Positions 9,877-19,689 of a stretch of 64,000 nt of DNA are shown piece after piece (within the stretch, counting starts at the first letter, position 1; the number at the start of each line of letters is the position of its first letter). The notes under the pieces were generated by a model. That model ran no database searches. It saw nothing but the letters and a program-made list of their open reading frames with translations, and was not told the DNA's origin. Origin of the DNA: Gammaproteobacteria bacterium (lineage in GTDB: Bacteria > Pseudomonadota > Gammaproteobacteria > Xanthomonadales > Marinicellaceae); assembly GCA_024280395.1 (NCBI GenBank), contig JAJRQG010000109.1, positions 1-64,000 of the forward strand, in the 5' to 3' direction. The translations under genes and the position numbers were made by a program.

Positions 9877-10256
9877 TAAATGGCAATAGCCAGTTGAGCA
9901 AGAAACAAACTCAACCTTAGATAAACAAAAAATACATTCTTCGAAATTAAATGAACAACGCCTTGAGCAATTCTAAGCCCTAAAAAGGCATAGGCCAACG
10001 GGTTGGTAATGTGACTCATATCCAACAACAAAGCCAATAACAATAGACCGCCAAAAATTGGAAAATTTTCAAAACAATTGGCATGTACGCGACTTAATCT
10101 TTCCATAAAAGGAGAGACATCTGAACCATTAACTTAAAAGCTGTTGGCTGCCCTTTGACCCGATAATACCCAATAGCTTCTGATGCTGATAATAGTAACA
10201 ATCAACACGATTATCCACGCGATATATGCAATTAATGTGAGGCTAGTTTCATTCAT
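9852..10256 (-). pseudogene. MAPEG-family membrane protein interrupted by an in-frame TAA (10134-10136)
   Basis: Same-frame conceptual translation MNETSLTLIAYIAWIIVLIVTIISIRSYWVLSGQRAANSF*VNGSDVSPFMERLSRVHANCFENFPIFGGLLLLALL...; the ORF track shows only the 3' part (9852..10106). Confidence 0.75.
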
Positions 10257-10273
10257 AATTATTTTTCCACAGT

Positions 10274-10558
10274 TTATCTAGATTCGTTATCTTCTATGAC
10301 CTGAATAAAAGTTTCGTCTTGTTTTATCATTCCCATTTCTGAGCGGGCCCTTTCTTCAATCGCTTCTAATCCTTTTTTTAGATCTTCTACTTCAGCAATT
10401 AGTTTTTCGTTACGAGCTAGTAGTTCTTTGTTCCTTTCGATTTGTAAGTTATATAAAATATCCTTTTCTTTAAGTTCATCAGAACCGCCCGTGCCAAACC
10501 AATGCATCCACAACATGATGGCCAATAAAAACAATAAAATGGAGTTGACAGTTTTCAT
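10274..10558 (-). CDS. ftsB: Septum formation initiator / cell division protein FtsB
   Basis: Short N-terminal TM then coiled coil NKELLARNEKLIAEVEDLKKGLEAIEERARSEMGMIKQDETF. Confidence 0.85.
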   Translation of the reverse strand: MKTVNSILLFLLAIMLWMHWFGTGGSDELKEKDILYNLQIERNKELLARNEKLIAEVEDLKKGLEAIEERARSEMGMIKQDETFIQVIEDNESR

Positions 10559-10623
10559 GAATCGGATAAAATTTATAAGTAGTGCTTAATTCTAAGCCAT
10601 ATGCTGAATATTTGTAATAAAAA

Positions 10624-11433
10624 CTATAATAGACCAGCCTCTTTTGTCGCAGATAAATATTTTTTTGAAACTGATATTTCAATGTCGTTGTCCATGATTA
10701 GCAGGGTTTTTCTAGAGAATTTTTTAACGCGTTTGACCTTGTCAATTGCTATCCAACTGGATCTATGCACCTGCATACCTGGGTAGTTCTTTAATTCAAT
10801 TAAGGCATCTTTCATTCTCATCAGTAACATGTGTTTACCTTTTTCGGTAGAAACCACCATATAATGGTCTTCCATCACCAAGCAAATTAAATCTTCGCCC
10901 AATTCTTTGGGTAATCTTTTGATAAAGGTTTGTCCAGGGTTTGCAATATTGCTCAGTTTTGGATCAGAAGAGTCGCGTTGGATAAATCTCATGAGATAAT
11001 CTATGGCAAACCCCAAAACTAATACTTGCGGCAATACCTCAAATGCTAAAGGCATTAAACCTATGTCAATGTCAATTAGATGTTGAGTAGCAAATGCCAC
11101 AAGAAAGGACAAAGGAACTGAAGTCAATAGAGTGGGTGCTATGAATAGAAGTATTTTATCGGATTGACTCTTGGGTTGTTTGTTTCTATATAACCAATAG
11201 GTTGCTTGATGTGCGATATGATAGATAAAATACCCCATATTAAACAATACCATCCAATAGGTTAATCTTGGCAATAATGGCATAGCATAGCTGCCAAATG
11301 GCCCCAATAGACCCAAAACCAGCCCTAAGGAACTGCTTACAAATAGTGTTTTTAAGCTCGGCAAATTTATTTTATAAGATTTATTGATGTCGATTTTACG
11401 ATTCGTCAACGGGTTTGTGGCTCCAATATGCAT
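10624..11433 (-). CDS. Membrane-anchored LytTR DNA-binding regulator
   Basis: Four hydrophobic segments then a LytTR domain: HYMVVSTEKGKHMLLMRMKDALIEL...GMQVHRSSWIAIDKVKRV. Confidence 0.85.
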   Translation of the reverse strand: MHIGATNPLTNRKIDINKSYKINLPSLKTLFVSSSLGLVLGLLGPFGSYAMPLLPRLTYWMVLFNMGYFIYHIAHQATYWLYRNKQPKSQSDKILLFIAPTLLTSVPLSFLVAFATQHLIDIDIGLMPLAFEVLPQVLVLGFAIDYLMRFIQRDSSDPKLSNIANPGQTFIKRLPKELGEDLICLVMEDHYMVVSTEKGKHMLLMRMKDALIELKNYPGMQVHRSSWIAIDKVKRVKKFSRKTLLIMDNDIEISVSKKYLSATKEAGLL

Positions 11434-11437
11434 ATTC

Positions 11438-11464
11438 TACGAATCCAGTATATCACTTTACGAA
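11438..11464. promoter_or_regulatory. Candidate LytTR operator (direct repeat)
   Basis: TACGAA at 11438 and 11459, exactly 21 bp apart, in the LytTR/ABC divergent region. Confidence 0.4.
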
Positions 11465-11567
11465 GTTGTAATTGAAGTGCATCACCATTTTAGTTAAGCT
11501 AAGTACATAAATTTTAAAATATGGGTGCTGCCGAATCAGGCTCTCCAATTAAACAGAGAATAAAATT

Positions 11568-12497
11568 ATGATTGAAGTAGAAAAGCTAAGTAAATCCTTT
11601 GGTGATTTGAATGCGGTAGATGACATTAGTTTTGTTGCAAAACCAGGTGAAATATTTGGTTTGCTTGGCCCCAATGGCGCAGGCAAGTCCACTGCCATTA
11701 ATTGTATCAGTGGTTTGGTCTCGTCAGATGATGGGCGAATTGATATCAATGGTTATAACATTAACAATCAAGCGGTTAAAGCAAAACAATCATTGGGGCT
11801 GGTCCCACAAGAATTAGCGCTGTATGATGATCTGTCGGCCCATGAAAATTTAGTATTTTGGGGTTCGGCCTATGGTCTGGGCGGCAAGCAATTGGAGAAT
11901 CGCATTCAGGAGGTGCTCAAGGATGTGGGTCTTAATACCAGACAAAAAGAACCAGTAAAACAATTCAGCGGAGGCATGAAACGTCGATTAAATTTTGCCT
12001 GTGCGATTTTACACAAACCTGCGGCATTATTATTGGATGAGCCAACCGTCGGTGTTGATCCCCAATCCCGTGAGCATTTGTTACAAGCCACCCTAAAACT
12101 CAAAGAAGAAGGTACGGCGGTTATCTATACCACGCATTATATGGAAGAAGCAGAGAGGTTATGTGACCATTTGGTAATTATGGATCAAGGCAAAGTCATA
12201 GCGTCAGGGAGTATTGAACAGTTGCGACAGCAAGTGGGTGAGCGAGATTTGATTACTTTATTGGGTCATTATTCACAACTAGACAAACAAGAAAACATTG
12301 AAGCATTGGGTGCTGAAGTATTGGAGTATTGCGACAATGAAATAAGGATTCTAATCCCTGAAGCTTCAAAATGTTTAACCTCGGTATTGGAAGTAGCCAA
12401 TCAATTGGGCAAGGTCAATCAAGTCAATATTCAACAGGCCAACTTAGAAAGTTTGTTTATAAAGTTAACGGGCAGAGCTTTAAGAGATGCAGCATGA
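11568..12497 (+). CDS. ABC transporter ATP-binding protein
   Basis: Walker [10 protein letters not shown], signature FSGGMKRRL, Walker [14 protein letters not shown]. Confidence 0.95.
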   Translation: MIEVEKLSKSFGDLNAVDDISFVAKPGEIFGLLGPNGAGKSTAINCISGLVSSDDGRIDINGYNINNQAVKAKQSLGLVPQELALYDDLSAHENLVFWGSAYGLGGKQLENRIQEVLKDVGLNTRQKEPVKQFSGGMKRRLNFACAILHKPAALLLDEPTVGVDPQSREHLLQATLKLKEEGTAVIYTTHYMEEAERLCDHLVIMDQGKVIASGSIEQLRQQVGERDLITLLGHYSQLDKQENIEALGAEVLEYCDNEIRILIPEASKCLTSVLEVANQLGKVNQVNIQQANLESLFIKLTGRALRDAA

Positions 12498-13738
12498 AAT
12501 CTAACTTTACTGTAACGGTATTACTCAATACGTTTAAAAAGCTATTCACTGAAAAATGGCAATTAGCACAATGGATACTGATACCAGTGATGATAGGAGG
12601 TCTGTTTTCATTGATATCAGAATCTGATGGCAATGCCAAGCCGATTGGTACCTTATTGGTTACAGACAATGATGACAGCTTTTTGTCCCAATTGTTTGTT
12701 GGCAGCTTTAATCAAGGTCCTTTGGCTGAGATGTTTATTGTTAAAAAAGTTTCAGGTGAACAAGCCAAAAAAATCATGGATAAAGGCGATGCCAGTGTGT
12801 GGCTTGAGATTGAAAAGGATTTTACTCAAAATTTTATCGATGAAAAACCGACTACACTAAAACTGGTGAAAAACCCCAGTCAAAATATATTGCCACAAAT
12901 TGCTGAAACCATGGTGGGAACCTTGGCCGACGGTGGACATTATATTCAAGTCTTGTTTTCAAAAGAATTGCAACAGTTCAACCAATTATTAACAGGAGCC
13001 AACATCAGTGATGCGCAGATTGCATTGATGAGTGTACAAATTAAGAATACGGTTGACTCTATAGAACAACAATTATTTCCTCCCATGATTAAGGCCACAA
13101 AAAAGGTGCAAAAATCAAAGAAGAAAACGACTTCCAAAACATTCATGATACTTATGTTCCCTGGCATTATGTTCATGGCTTTGTTGTTTTCATCGCAAGG
13201 CATGGCACAGGACTTTTGGAAGGACAAAACTCAAGGCATAGTCAATCGATTGTTGTCTTCTCCTGCTGGTTTGCATAAATACTTGAATGGCAAAATGATG
13301 TCTGCTGCTTTGGTTTTCGTATTTATTGCAGTATTTGTCGGCTTATTGGGCTTGTTTTTGTTTAACATTGAGGTTCAAAAAATCTTTGTTATAGTTTTGT
13401 GGTTGATGATTTCAGGCGTTGTGTTGTGGAGTATGATGCTTTTTTTAAGCCTGTCATTGCCTTCAGAAAAATCAGCCAATCTAGTGACTCAAGGTATGGT
13501 ATTTCCATTAATGATGCTGGGTGGAAGTTTCTTTCCTTTTGAAGCCATGCCAAAATGGATGGTCATGATTGGTGAAAAATTGCCCAATGGCTATTTATTA
13601 CAGAGTTTTAACAGTTGGTTTATTAAAGACAATTCTTTGTCTGTATTAACTACACCAGCCATAATTGCCTTGTTGTTTATTGTAATTATGTGGTTCGTTA
13701 ATAATGCCAAGTTATCAAATTTCGCGAGGAAGAAATAA
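12494..13738 (+). CDS. ABC-2 type transporter permease
   Basis: ATGA overlap with the ATPase gene; ABC-2 membrane topology with large N-terminal extracytoplasmic region. Confidence 0.88.
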   Translation: MKSNFTVTVLLNTFKKLFTEKWQLAQWILIPVMIGGLFSLISESDGNAKPIGTLLVTDNDDSFLSQLFVGSFNQGPLAEMFIVKKVSGEQAKKIMDKGDASVWLEIEKDFTQNFIDEKPTTLKLVKNPSQNILPQIAETMVGTLADGGHYIQVLFSKELQQFNQLLTGANISDAQIALMSVQIKNTVDSIEQQLFPPMIKATKKVQKSKKKTTSKTFMILMFPGIMFMALLFSSQGMAQDFWKDKTQGIVNRLLSSPAGLHKYLNGKMMSAALVFVFIAVFVGLLGLFLFNIEVQKIFVIVLWLMISGVVLWSMMLFLSLSLPSEKSANLVTQGMVFPLMMLGGSFFPFEAMPKWMVMIGEKLPNGYLLQSFNSWFIKDNSLSVLTTPAIIALLFIVIMWFVNNAKLSNFARKK

Positions 13739-14907
13739 TGATTAAGCAAGTATTATTTATAGCTAAGAAAGATTTCTTCTACTCATTAAAAGACAAGTCT
13801 TTATTGGTTTGGATGTTTATCATGCCATTGGTTTTCTTTGGATTCATTGGCTCAACAACCGGCGGCTTGGCAGGTTCAAGTGGGCCATCCAATATTGCTA
13901 TATGGGAAAGTGTTCAGGGCATGAGCGAAAGTGATGAACTGGCGAAACAAATTATTTATCGTTTAAAGCAGGAAAATTATAATACAGTCATTTTCAATAA
14001 GGTCAGTGATTTAGAAGAAAGAAAGTATCATTTCAAAAACTATACGCGAAGATTGTGGTTGCCCGGAAATATGCAAAAAAGCATCAACAAAGGTGAACAA
14101 GTTGAAATTAAATATGCCAGTAAAGCAACAGGTTTGGGCAACGATAAAGACCAATTTTCCATTGAAAAAGCCATTTATCAAACACTGGGAGATATTCTAG
14201 TATTCAAAAAACTCAATCAAACCATTGGTAATATTGATTTTGATGAGGTGAATAATTTATCCAAAAATATTAAAGTTGATGTCAGCAGTGCGGGTGAGAA
14301 GCTGAATATCCCCTCGGGTTTTAATCAAGCTGTACCAGGGATTTTGGTGATGTTCATCATGATGATTGCATTAAGTAGCGGCAGCATAAGTTTGTTCTTA
14401 GAACGTCAATCAGGTGTTTTAAAAAGATTAGCAGCCACGCCATTAACCCGCAAAGAAATTGTCTATGGTAAATGGTTGGGCAAGTGGTACATGACATTGT
14501 TACAATTGGTTTATGGAATGTTCATGGGATGGTTGTTGTTCAAGATTCATTGGGGCAATCATATTGTTTCAATCGTGGTGGTCTTGATGTTGTGGGCTGC
14601 TTTTAATGCCGCACTTGCTGTATTGTTGGGCAGTTTTGCCAAATCTGAAGGACAAGTAAGTTTAATTGCAACCGTTTCATCATTGTTGTTGGCCGCTTTG
14701 GGTGGTTGTTGGTGGCCGATCGAAATAACACCTGAGTGGATGCAGAAATTGGCCAGTTTTTTGCCCACAGGATGGATCATGGATATCTTACATAAGCTGA
14801 TGTATTTTGGTGCGCATTTATCAGAGATTACTGTACAAGTGGCTTTAATGGTAGTTTTGGCATTTTTGGCATTGAACTTAGCATTTAAGAAGTTTAAATT
14901 TGATTGA
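13738..14907 (+). CDS. ABC-2 type transporter permease
   Basis: TAATG overlap with preceding permease; LFLERQSGVLKRLAATPLTRKEIVYGKW typical of ABC-2 permeases. Confidence 0.9.
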   Translation: MIKQVLFIAKKDFFYSLKDKSLLVWMFIMPLVFFGFIGSTTGGLAGSSGPSNIAIWESVQGMSESDELAKQIIYRLKQENYNTVIFNKVSDLEERKYHFKNYTRRLWLPGNMQKSINKGEQVEIKYASKATGLGNDKDQFSIEKAIYQTLGDILVFKKLNQTIGNIDFDEVNNLSKNIKVDVSSAGEKLNIPSGFNQAVPGILVMFIMMIALSSGSISLFLERQSGVLKRLAATPLTRKEIVYGKWLGKWYMTLLQLVYGMFMGWLLFKIHWGNHIVSIVVVLMLWAAFNAALAVLLGSFAKSEGQVSLIATVSSLLLAALGGCWWPIEITPEWMQKLASFLPTGWIMDILHKLMYFGAHLSEITVQVALMVVLAFLALNLAFKKFKFD

Positions 14908-15291
14908 GGAACTTCAAAAATAGAGAATTAATAAGCAAGCCTTAAAGTATTTGATACCAGTTTAGATTTGTAAGATTATGGCCAGTCTATTTCAAAAATT
15001 TTTCTGGAAAGAATTTTCACGTTAGCCTGAGAATGCAGGTAAGTATCATAGAAGATACGCATAAAATAATTCAGAGAAGAAAATAGATATCATTGAAAGC
15101 CTGACTCCGCTTTAAAAATCATTGTTATTAGGGTTGGTTTTGAAGTATCATAGCTAAGTGTGTAAAAACCAAAGACTCTTTACCAGAGGTCAATAACTAG
15201 TGATGTCGTCAGAGTATAAGAAAAATAATCGAGATCTGATTCCCACATAATACCTGTATTTCAATAATATTTTGATATTATAAAAATAATA

Positions 15292-16368
15292 ATGAGTAAA
15301 AATTCTAAAACACCAATCAACTTTGTAAGTTATGATGAATATCAGTTAAAACGTCTACGAAAGACCATATATATAATAATGAGTTTTGGGATAATGGCTT
15401 TTTTGGTGTTTGCCTATTTTGACGTTAAGAAAACACCCGGATTGACTGAAACTATTCTTCTTCTCAGGGGGTTATCCTGTATTCCGCTAATTGTGATTGT
15501 GTATTTTTTATATACAAATAAGTGTGATAAATACATTCGTAATTGTATTTTGTTAATGGGGTCTATTCCTATGTTTATCATAATGTATATGCACACTATT
15601 ATTGAAGGGGAAATATATTTTGTTCCGCTAACATCAAGTTATTTTTTGTTGGTGATTTTTTCGCTTTCTGCTCTGTATTCAAAATTACAGTTATTTCTTT
15701 CAATTTCACTTGGGTTGATTTTATCAAACACGGTTGTATTTTACTTTGCTTCAGATGCTAAATTATTTTTAATAGAATTGTTCTATAAATCTATTGGGAT
15801 ATATATATTTTCTTTAGTTGTTACTTTTAAAATAAGAGACATAGAACTCGAAAGTTATCTTTTGGCTAAGGAACTGCATAATAAATCTTTAGTTGACCCG
15901 TTAACTCAGACATATAACCGTTTAGGTTTAGGTGCTTGGTTTGAGTCTGTCAATCAGGACAGAGGGTTAAGAATTAGCCTTTTCATGTTAGATATAGACA
16001 ATTTTAAATTGGTCAATGATGTACATGGTCATCAAACAGGTGATTTAGTTATCAAAGACTTTGCAAAAATACTCAAGAAAAAAACACCCAACTCATCATG
16101 TATAGTAAGGTATGGTGGTGAAGAATTTGTTGTGGTTATTAAAAATTTAAACTCTAGTGAAACTTTAAATTGGGCTAATTCAATACTTAATCAGATTCAA
16201 AAGTTTGAATTTTGTAGTACCCAGAATGTAATATTTAATGTAACAACCAGCATTGGTGTTGCGCATAACAAACTGAGTATAGAAGGTGGTTTTGAAAAAT
16301 TAATTCACGTTGCAGATAAAAACTTATACAAAGCCAAACAATCAGGCAGGAATAAAGTGGTATTTTGA
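15292..16368 (+). CDS. Membrane-bound GGDEF diguanylate cyclase
   Basis: Six hydrophobic segments then DPLTQTYNRLG...VRYGGEEFVVV. Confidence 0.9.
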   Translation: MSKNSKTPINFVSYDEYQLKRLRKTIYIIMSFGIMAFLVFAYFDVKKTPGLTETILLLRGLSCIPLIVIVYFLYTNKCDKYIRNCILLMGSIPMFIIMYMHTIIEGEIYFVPLTSSYFLLVIFSLSALYSKLQLFLSISLGLILSNTVVFYFASDAKLFLIELFYKSIGIYIFSLVVTFKIRDIELESYLLAKELHNKSLVDPLTQTYNRLGLGAWFESVNQDRGLRISLFMLDIDNFKLVNDVHGHQTGDLVIKDFAKILKKKTPNSSCIVRYGGEEFVVVIKNLNSSETLNWANSILNQIQKFEFCSTQNVIFNVTTSIGVAHNKLSIEGGFEKLIHVADKNLYKAKQSGRNKVVF

Positions 16369-16429
16369 TAAATAACAGTTATCCAATGAAATGCACAAGC
16401 ACTCAAAGCAATATTATTGAGGGTGTAAT

Positions 16430-16860
16430 GAAATCTTTTTCAAATTTAAATTTTTGACCGCTTATACTCATGCGCGAATGACCAATACTATCAAAATCAA
16501 TTCTAACAGGGATACATTCTCCCACTCTTGGTAGCGCAAAATCAACTTGGACTTAATAATCTGTATTGTTTATTGTAATTATAGCACAATTAAAAATGTG
16601 AGTAACATTGCCAAAATGTCTATCTTTATAATTACCAGGGTTCTGAGAACTGTGTCGGCCAAACCAATAATGAAAGTGTAGATAAGGGATTTTTTCAATG
16701 GTAATGACTTTATTCCAGGTATCGATTTTTTCTGGAATTATCTGATTGCTGATCACAGCAGAATCATCTCGATAGGTATTTCTGGTAGTAAGCATATAAA
16801 TGACATAGAGAATAAAAAAGTAATATAAATATTCTTAAACATGAAAGTTGAGTGTCATTA
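16430..16860 (-). pseudogene. Decayed tandem paralogue of the 16944..17318 gene
   Basis: ORF 16553..16795 stops at an in-frame TAA, but the same frame continues as VQVDFALPRVGECIPVRI, matching TVGPPPKTGDCIPII of the neighbour; a plausible start MFKNIYITFLFSMSF lies in another frame upstream. Boundaries approximate. Confidence 0.6.
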
Positions 16861-16943
16861 ATAATCAAATTTCAACTGTAAACAACACTTTCAATTGAAG
16901 TTGTAATAATTTGTAACCAGAAATTTAACAGGAAATGAATGGC

Positions 16944-17318
16944 TTAGTCGCAACTACCAAATTCAGTGCCATAACGCCATTCAGCATCATCGATGGAAAC
17001 AATAATATTACCATTGGATAACTCATTGGCAATAATAGGAATGCAATCTCCAGTTTTTGGCGGAGGCCCAACTGTCAAATTGAGTTTGGGTGTTTTATTT
17101 TTAACTTTAACAGCAATTAACCATGAAGTTGAATAGCCAATGTCGCCGACACCCCTAACACTCATCTTGGTTTTAGACTCTTTAATAAACAAAACTTTTG
17201 CCCATTGTTTGTAACGTGAAACTACTTCAGCATCCATTTCGAATAATTTAAAAAATGACTGGCTTAGAATATAAAACAAGTAAATTGAAAGTAGAGCAAT
17301 GGTAATTTTTCTAATCAT
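16944..17318 (-). CDS. Small hypothetical protein with N-terminal TM
   Basis: 124 aa ORF, MIRKITIALLSIYLFYILSQ..., no family recognised. Confidence 0.6.
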   Translation of the reverse strand: MIRKITIALLSIYLFYILSQSFFKLFEMDAEVVSRYKQWAKVLFIKESKTKMSVRGVGDIGYSTSWLIAVKVKNKTPKLNLTVGPPPKTGDCIPIIANELSNGNIIVSIDDAEWRYGTEFGSCD

Positions 17319-17417
17319 GTTGGTAATGTAAACAATTGAAATAAGCCTATTTAAGCATTTTTGTTAGCAATTGTATCATGTTATACTCGCAACATTAAAT
17401 TTTAAAGCGAGTCAAAA

Positions 17418-18260
17418 ATGCGTTGGAAAGGACAAAGAAAGAGTACAAATGTAGAATATAGCCGTGGTGGCCGCATGGCAAAAGGTGGTGCAAAGATGAG
17501 CATCTGGACTATCTTGATTGTGGTTGTGATATCGGTAATTACGGGCAAAAACCCATTGACACTGATGCAAATGGTTGGAGGTGGTCAACAAAATGCAACT
17601 GTGCAGAATAGCAATGCGCCAGTTTCTGCAGCACAAAAAGAGTTGGAATCTTTTGCTGTTACTATATTGGCTTCAACTGAAGATGCTTGGAGTGTTGAGT
17701 TTAAACGCAGAGGGTCAAACTATCCAGTGCCCAGAATGAAATTATTTTCAGGCCCCGTGCAATCCGCTTGCGGAATGAATTCTGAAAAAACAGGCCCTTT
17801 TTATTGTCCTGGAGACAACAAGATTTATTTGGCTGTTAGTTTCTTTAATCAACTAAAACGCATGGGTGCTCCTGGCGACTTTGCTCAAGCCTATGTAATT
17901 GCCCATGAAGTAGGGCACCACATTCAAAACATCCTAGGGACCGAAAAAAAAATGCGCCAAATGCAACAACGTGATCCACGCAATAAAAACAAATATCTAG
18001 TGATGTTGGAATTACAAGCAGATTGTTACGCTGGTGTTTGGGCAAATCTTGCACAAAAACAAAAAAATTGGTTGGAAGATGGCGATGTAGAAGAGGGTTT
18101 GCGAGCAGCGGCTTCTATTGGTGATGATACTTTACAAAAAAATGCTGGGCGTAGAGTCAATGTTGAATCTTTTACTCATGGAACATCGAAGCAAAGGCAA
18201 CAGTGGTTAAGAACAGGCATGAGTAGCGGAGATTTGAGTCAATGTGATACGTTTAGATAA
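17418..18260 (+). CDS. ypfJ: Neutral zinc metallopeptidase, YpfJ family
   Basis: MRWKGQRKSTNVEYSRG..., VIAHEVGHHIQ (HExxH), LELQADCYAGVWA. Confidence 0.92.
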   Translation: MRWKGQRKSTNVEYSRGGRMAKGGAKMSIWTILIVVVISVITGKNPLTLMQMVGGGQQNATVQNSNAPVSAAQKELESFAVTILASTEDAWSVEFKRRGSNYPVPRMKLFSGPVQSACGMNSEKTGPFYCPGDNKIYLAVSFFNQLKRMGAPGDFAQAYVIAHEVGHHIQNILGTEKKMRQMQQRDPRNKNKYLVMLELQADCYAGVWANLAQKQKNWLEDGDVEEGLRAAASIGDDTLQKNAGRRVNVESFTHGTSKQRQQWLRTGMSSGDLSQCDTFR

Positions 18261-18711
18261 GATCGCATTTTCTATTGAAAATATTGTCATTTTTAGAGTT
18301 TTTTAACACCGTTGCTAGTTGTGTCAATTGCAGAAAAGGTACTGGATATATATAGGTGATGTCTAACTTGGCGTCTTTTTTCTTGTTGGACAAGCGATTA
18401 TATCGTTTTAACCTCAATCCAAAGTTGGAATCAATAGCTGTGAAATTAATAGAGAAGAGCTCATTGTTATTCTAGGTAATTTATCACTCAATATAGAAGG
18501 CTAATTCTACAATACATGGGAATTATAGAGCTAGTTTTGACATGATTGATAGCTCTCTTAATTCTGCTTTTCTATTCCTGAGCTCTTTTTCAGAATGTTC
18601 GTAATTAGGTTTTTTCATTACAATGTAGCCGCACATAATATGTGATGGCCATCGCAAAATAACACTTTGGAATCGTTTAATGTTCATTGTCCATCTAAGG
18701 AGGGTAAGCAC

Positions 18712-19674
18712 ATGAGTTTTAACGCTTCAGTAGTATCTAAATTGTTATTTATGGTTTTTACAGTAACTCTATCTAGTCAAATGAATGTTTTCGCTCAGGA
18801 TTTAATATTTGATTCCTTTGAATCAAGAGATATGAGTACAACTAGTGTTGATGGATTTTTATGGGGGAGCAATAACAGCACATCAATCGTGACACAAGAT
18901 TCGGTTGATGGGCCTGTTGCAGTCTACAATAATGGTTCTATTTATAATGTAGCTAGTCCTATAATGGCCGATGGATCTGTCCGTGATTGGAGTGTAATTG
19001 AAGGCGGTTATGGGTTGAGGTTTCGTTATGGTTCTGGCTTGCATTGGGCAGAGCAACGCTTTGATTTGGGTGTAGGTTATCCAGAAATCTGGATACGTTT
19101 TTGGTTGCGCGTGCCTTTAAACTTTAAGCACAATACCGGAAATACCAACAATAAATTATTGGCAATTTGGATGGATGATTACGAATTTCAAGGATTTGGC
19201 CCAACGGTTGTATGGCAATACAGAAATGATGGGAATAATGGCAGTACCACAATGTATTATAAAATTCGCAATACAGGTTATTTGAACAACAATAATGGTC
19301 AACGACACTCTGGGGAATTACAATCCCACGCATTCATTACTTACCCAAGTGATCAAGGGCGTTGGATGCAGGTAGTGTTTCATATAAAATCAAGTTCGTC
19401 CGTTTTAGCAGCTGATGGAATTGTTGAGATGTATAGACGATGGCAATCTGAAAATTCATTTACGTTACTACACCAAGAGCTAAATGTACCTCTGTTACAT
19501 GTAGCGGGTTCAGGTTTGAATGGGTTTAAACAAGGCTACTTGATGGGGTGGGCTAATGCGCCTTATGAAAATGACACCGAGTGGTTGTTAGATGGTTTTA
19601 GTGTTTCGGAGAATTCATTGCTTTCATTAACAACAGATCTTATATTCATCAATGGATTTGATGCCAATAATTAA
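18712..19674 (+). CDS. Secreted polysaccharide-lyase-like / concanavalin-like jelly-roll protein
   Basis: Strong SD AAGGAGGG before ATG 18712; signal peptide; PEIWIRFWLRVPL...RWMQVVFHIK fold signature; C-terminus DLIFINGFDANN. Confidence 0.65.
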   Translation: MSFNASVVSKLLFMVFTVTLSSQMNVFAQDLIFDSFESRDMSTTSVDGFLWGSNNSTSIVTQDSVDGPVAVYNNGSIYNVASPIMADGSVRDWSVIEGGYGLRFRYGSGLHWAEQRFDLGVGYPEIWIRFWLRVPLNFKHNTGNTNNKLLAIWMDDYEFQGFGPTVVWQYRNDGNNGSTTMYYKIRNTGYLNNNNGQRHSGELQSHAFITYPSDQGRWMQVVFHIKSSSSVLAADGIVEMYRRWQSENSFTLLHQELNVPLLHVAGSGLNGFKQGYLMGWANAPYENDTEWLLDGFSVSENSLLSLTTDLIFINGFDANN

Positions 19675-19689
19675 AACTAAGGAAAAAAA

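Noticed and set aside
14908-15291. Possible c-di-GMP riboswitch in the 385-bp leader of the GGDEF gene
   Set aside because: No GEMM core sequence blocks visible; only short local inverted repeats.
18523-18711. 62-aa minus-strand ORF upstream of the lyase-like gene
   Set aside because: No recognisable family or clear SD; could be a remnant, but nothing in the sequence supports it as a gene.
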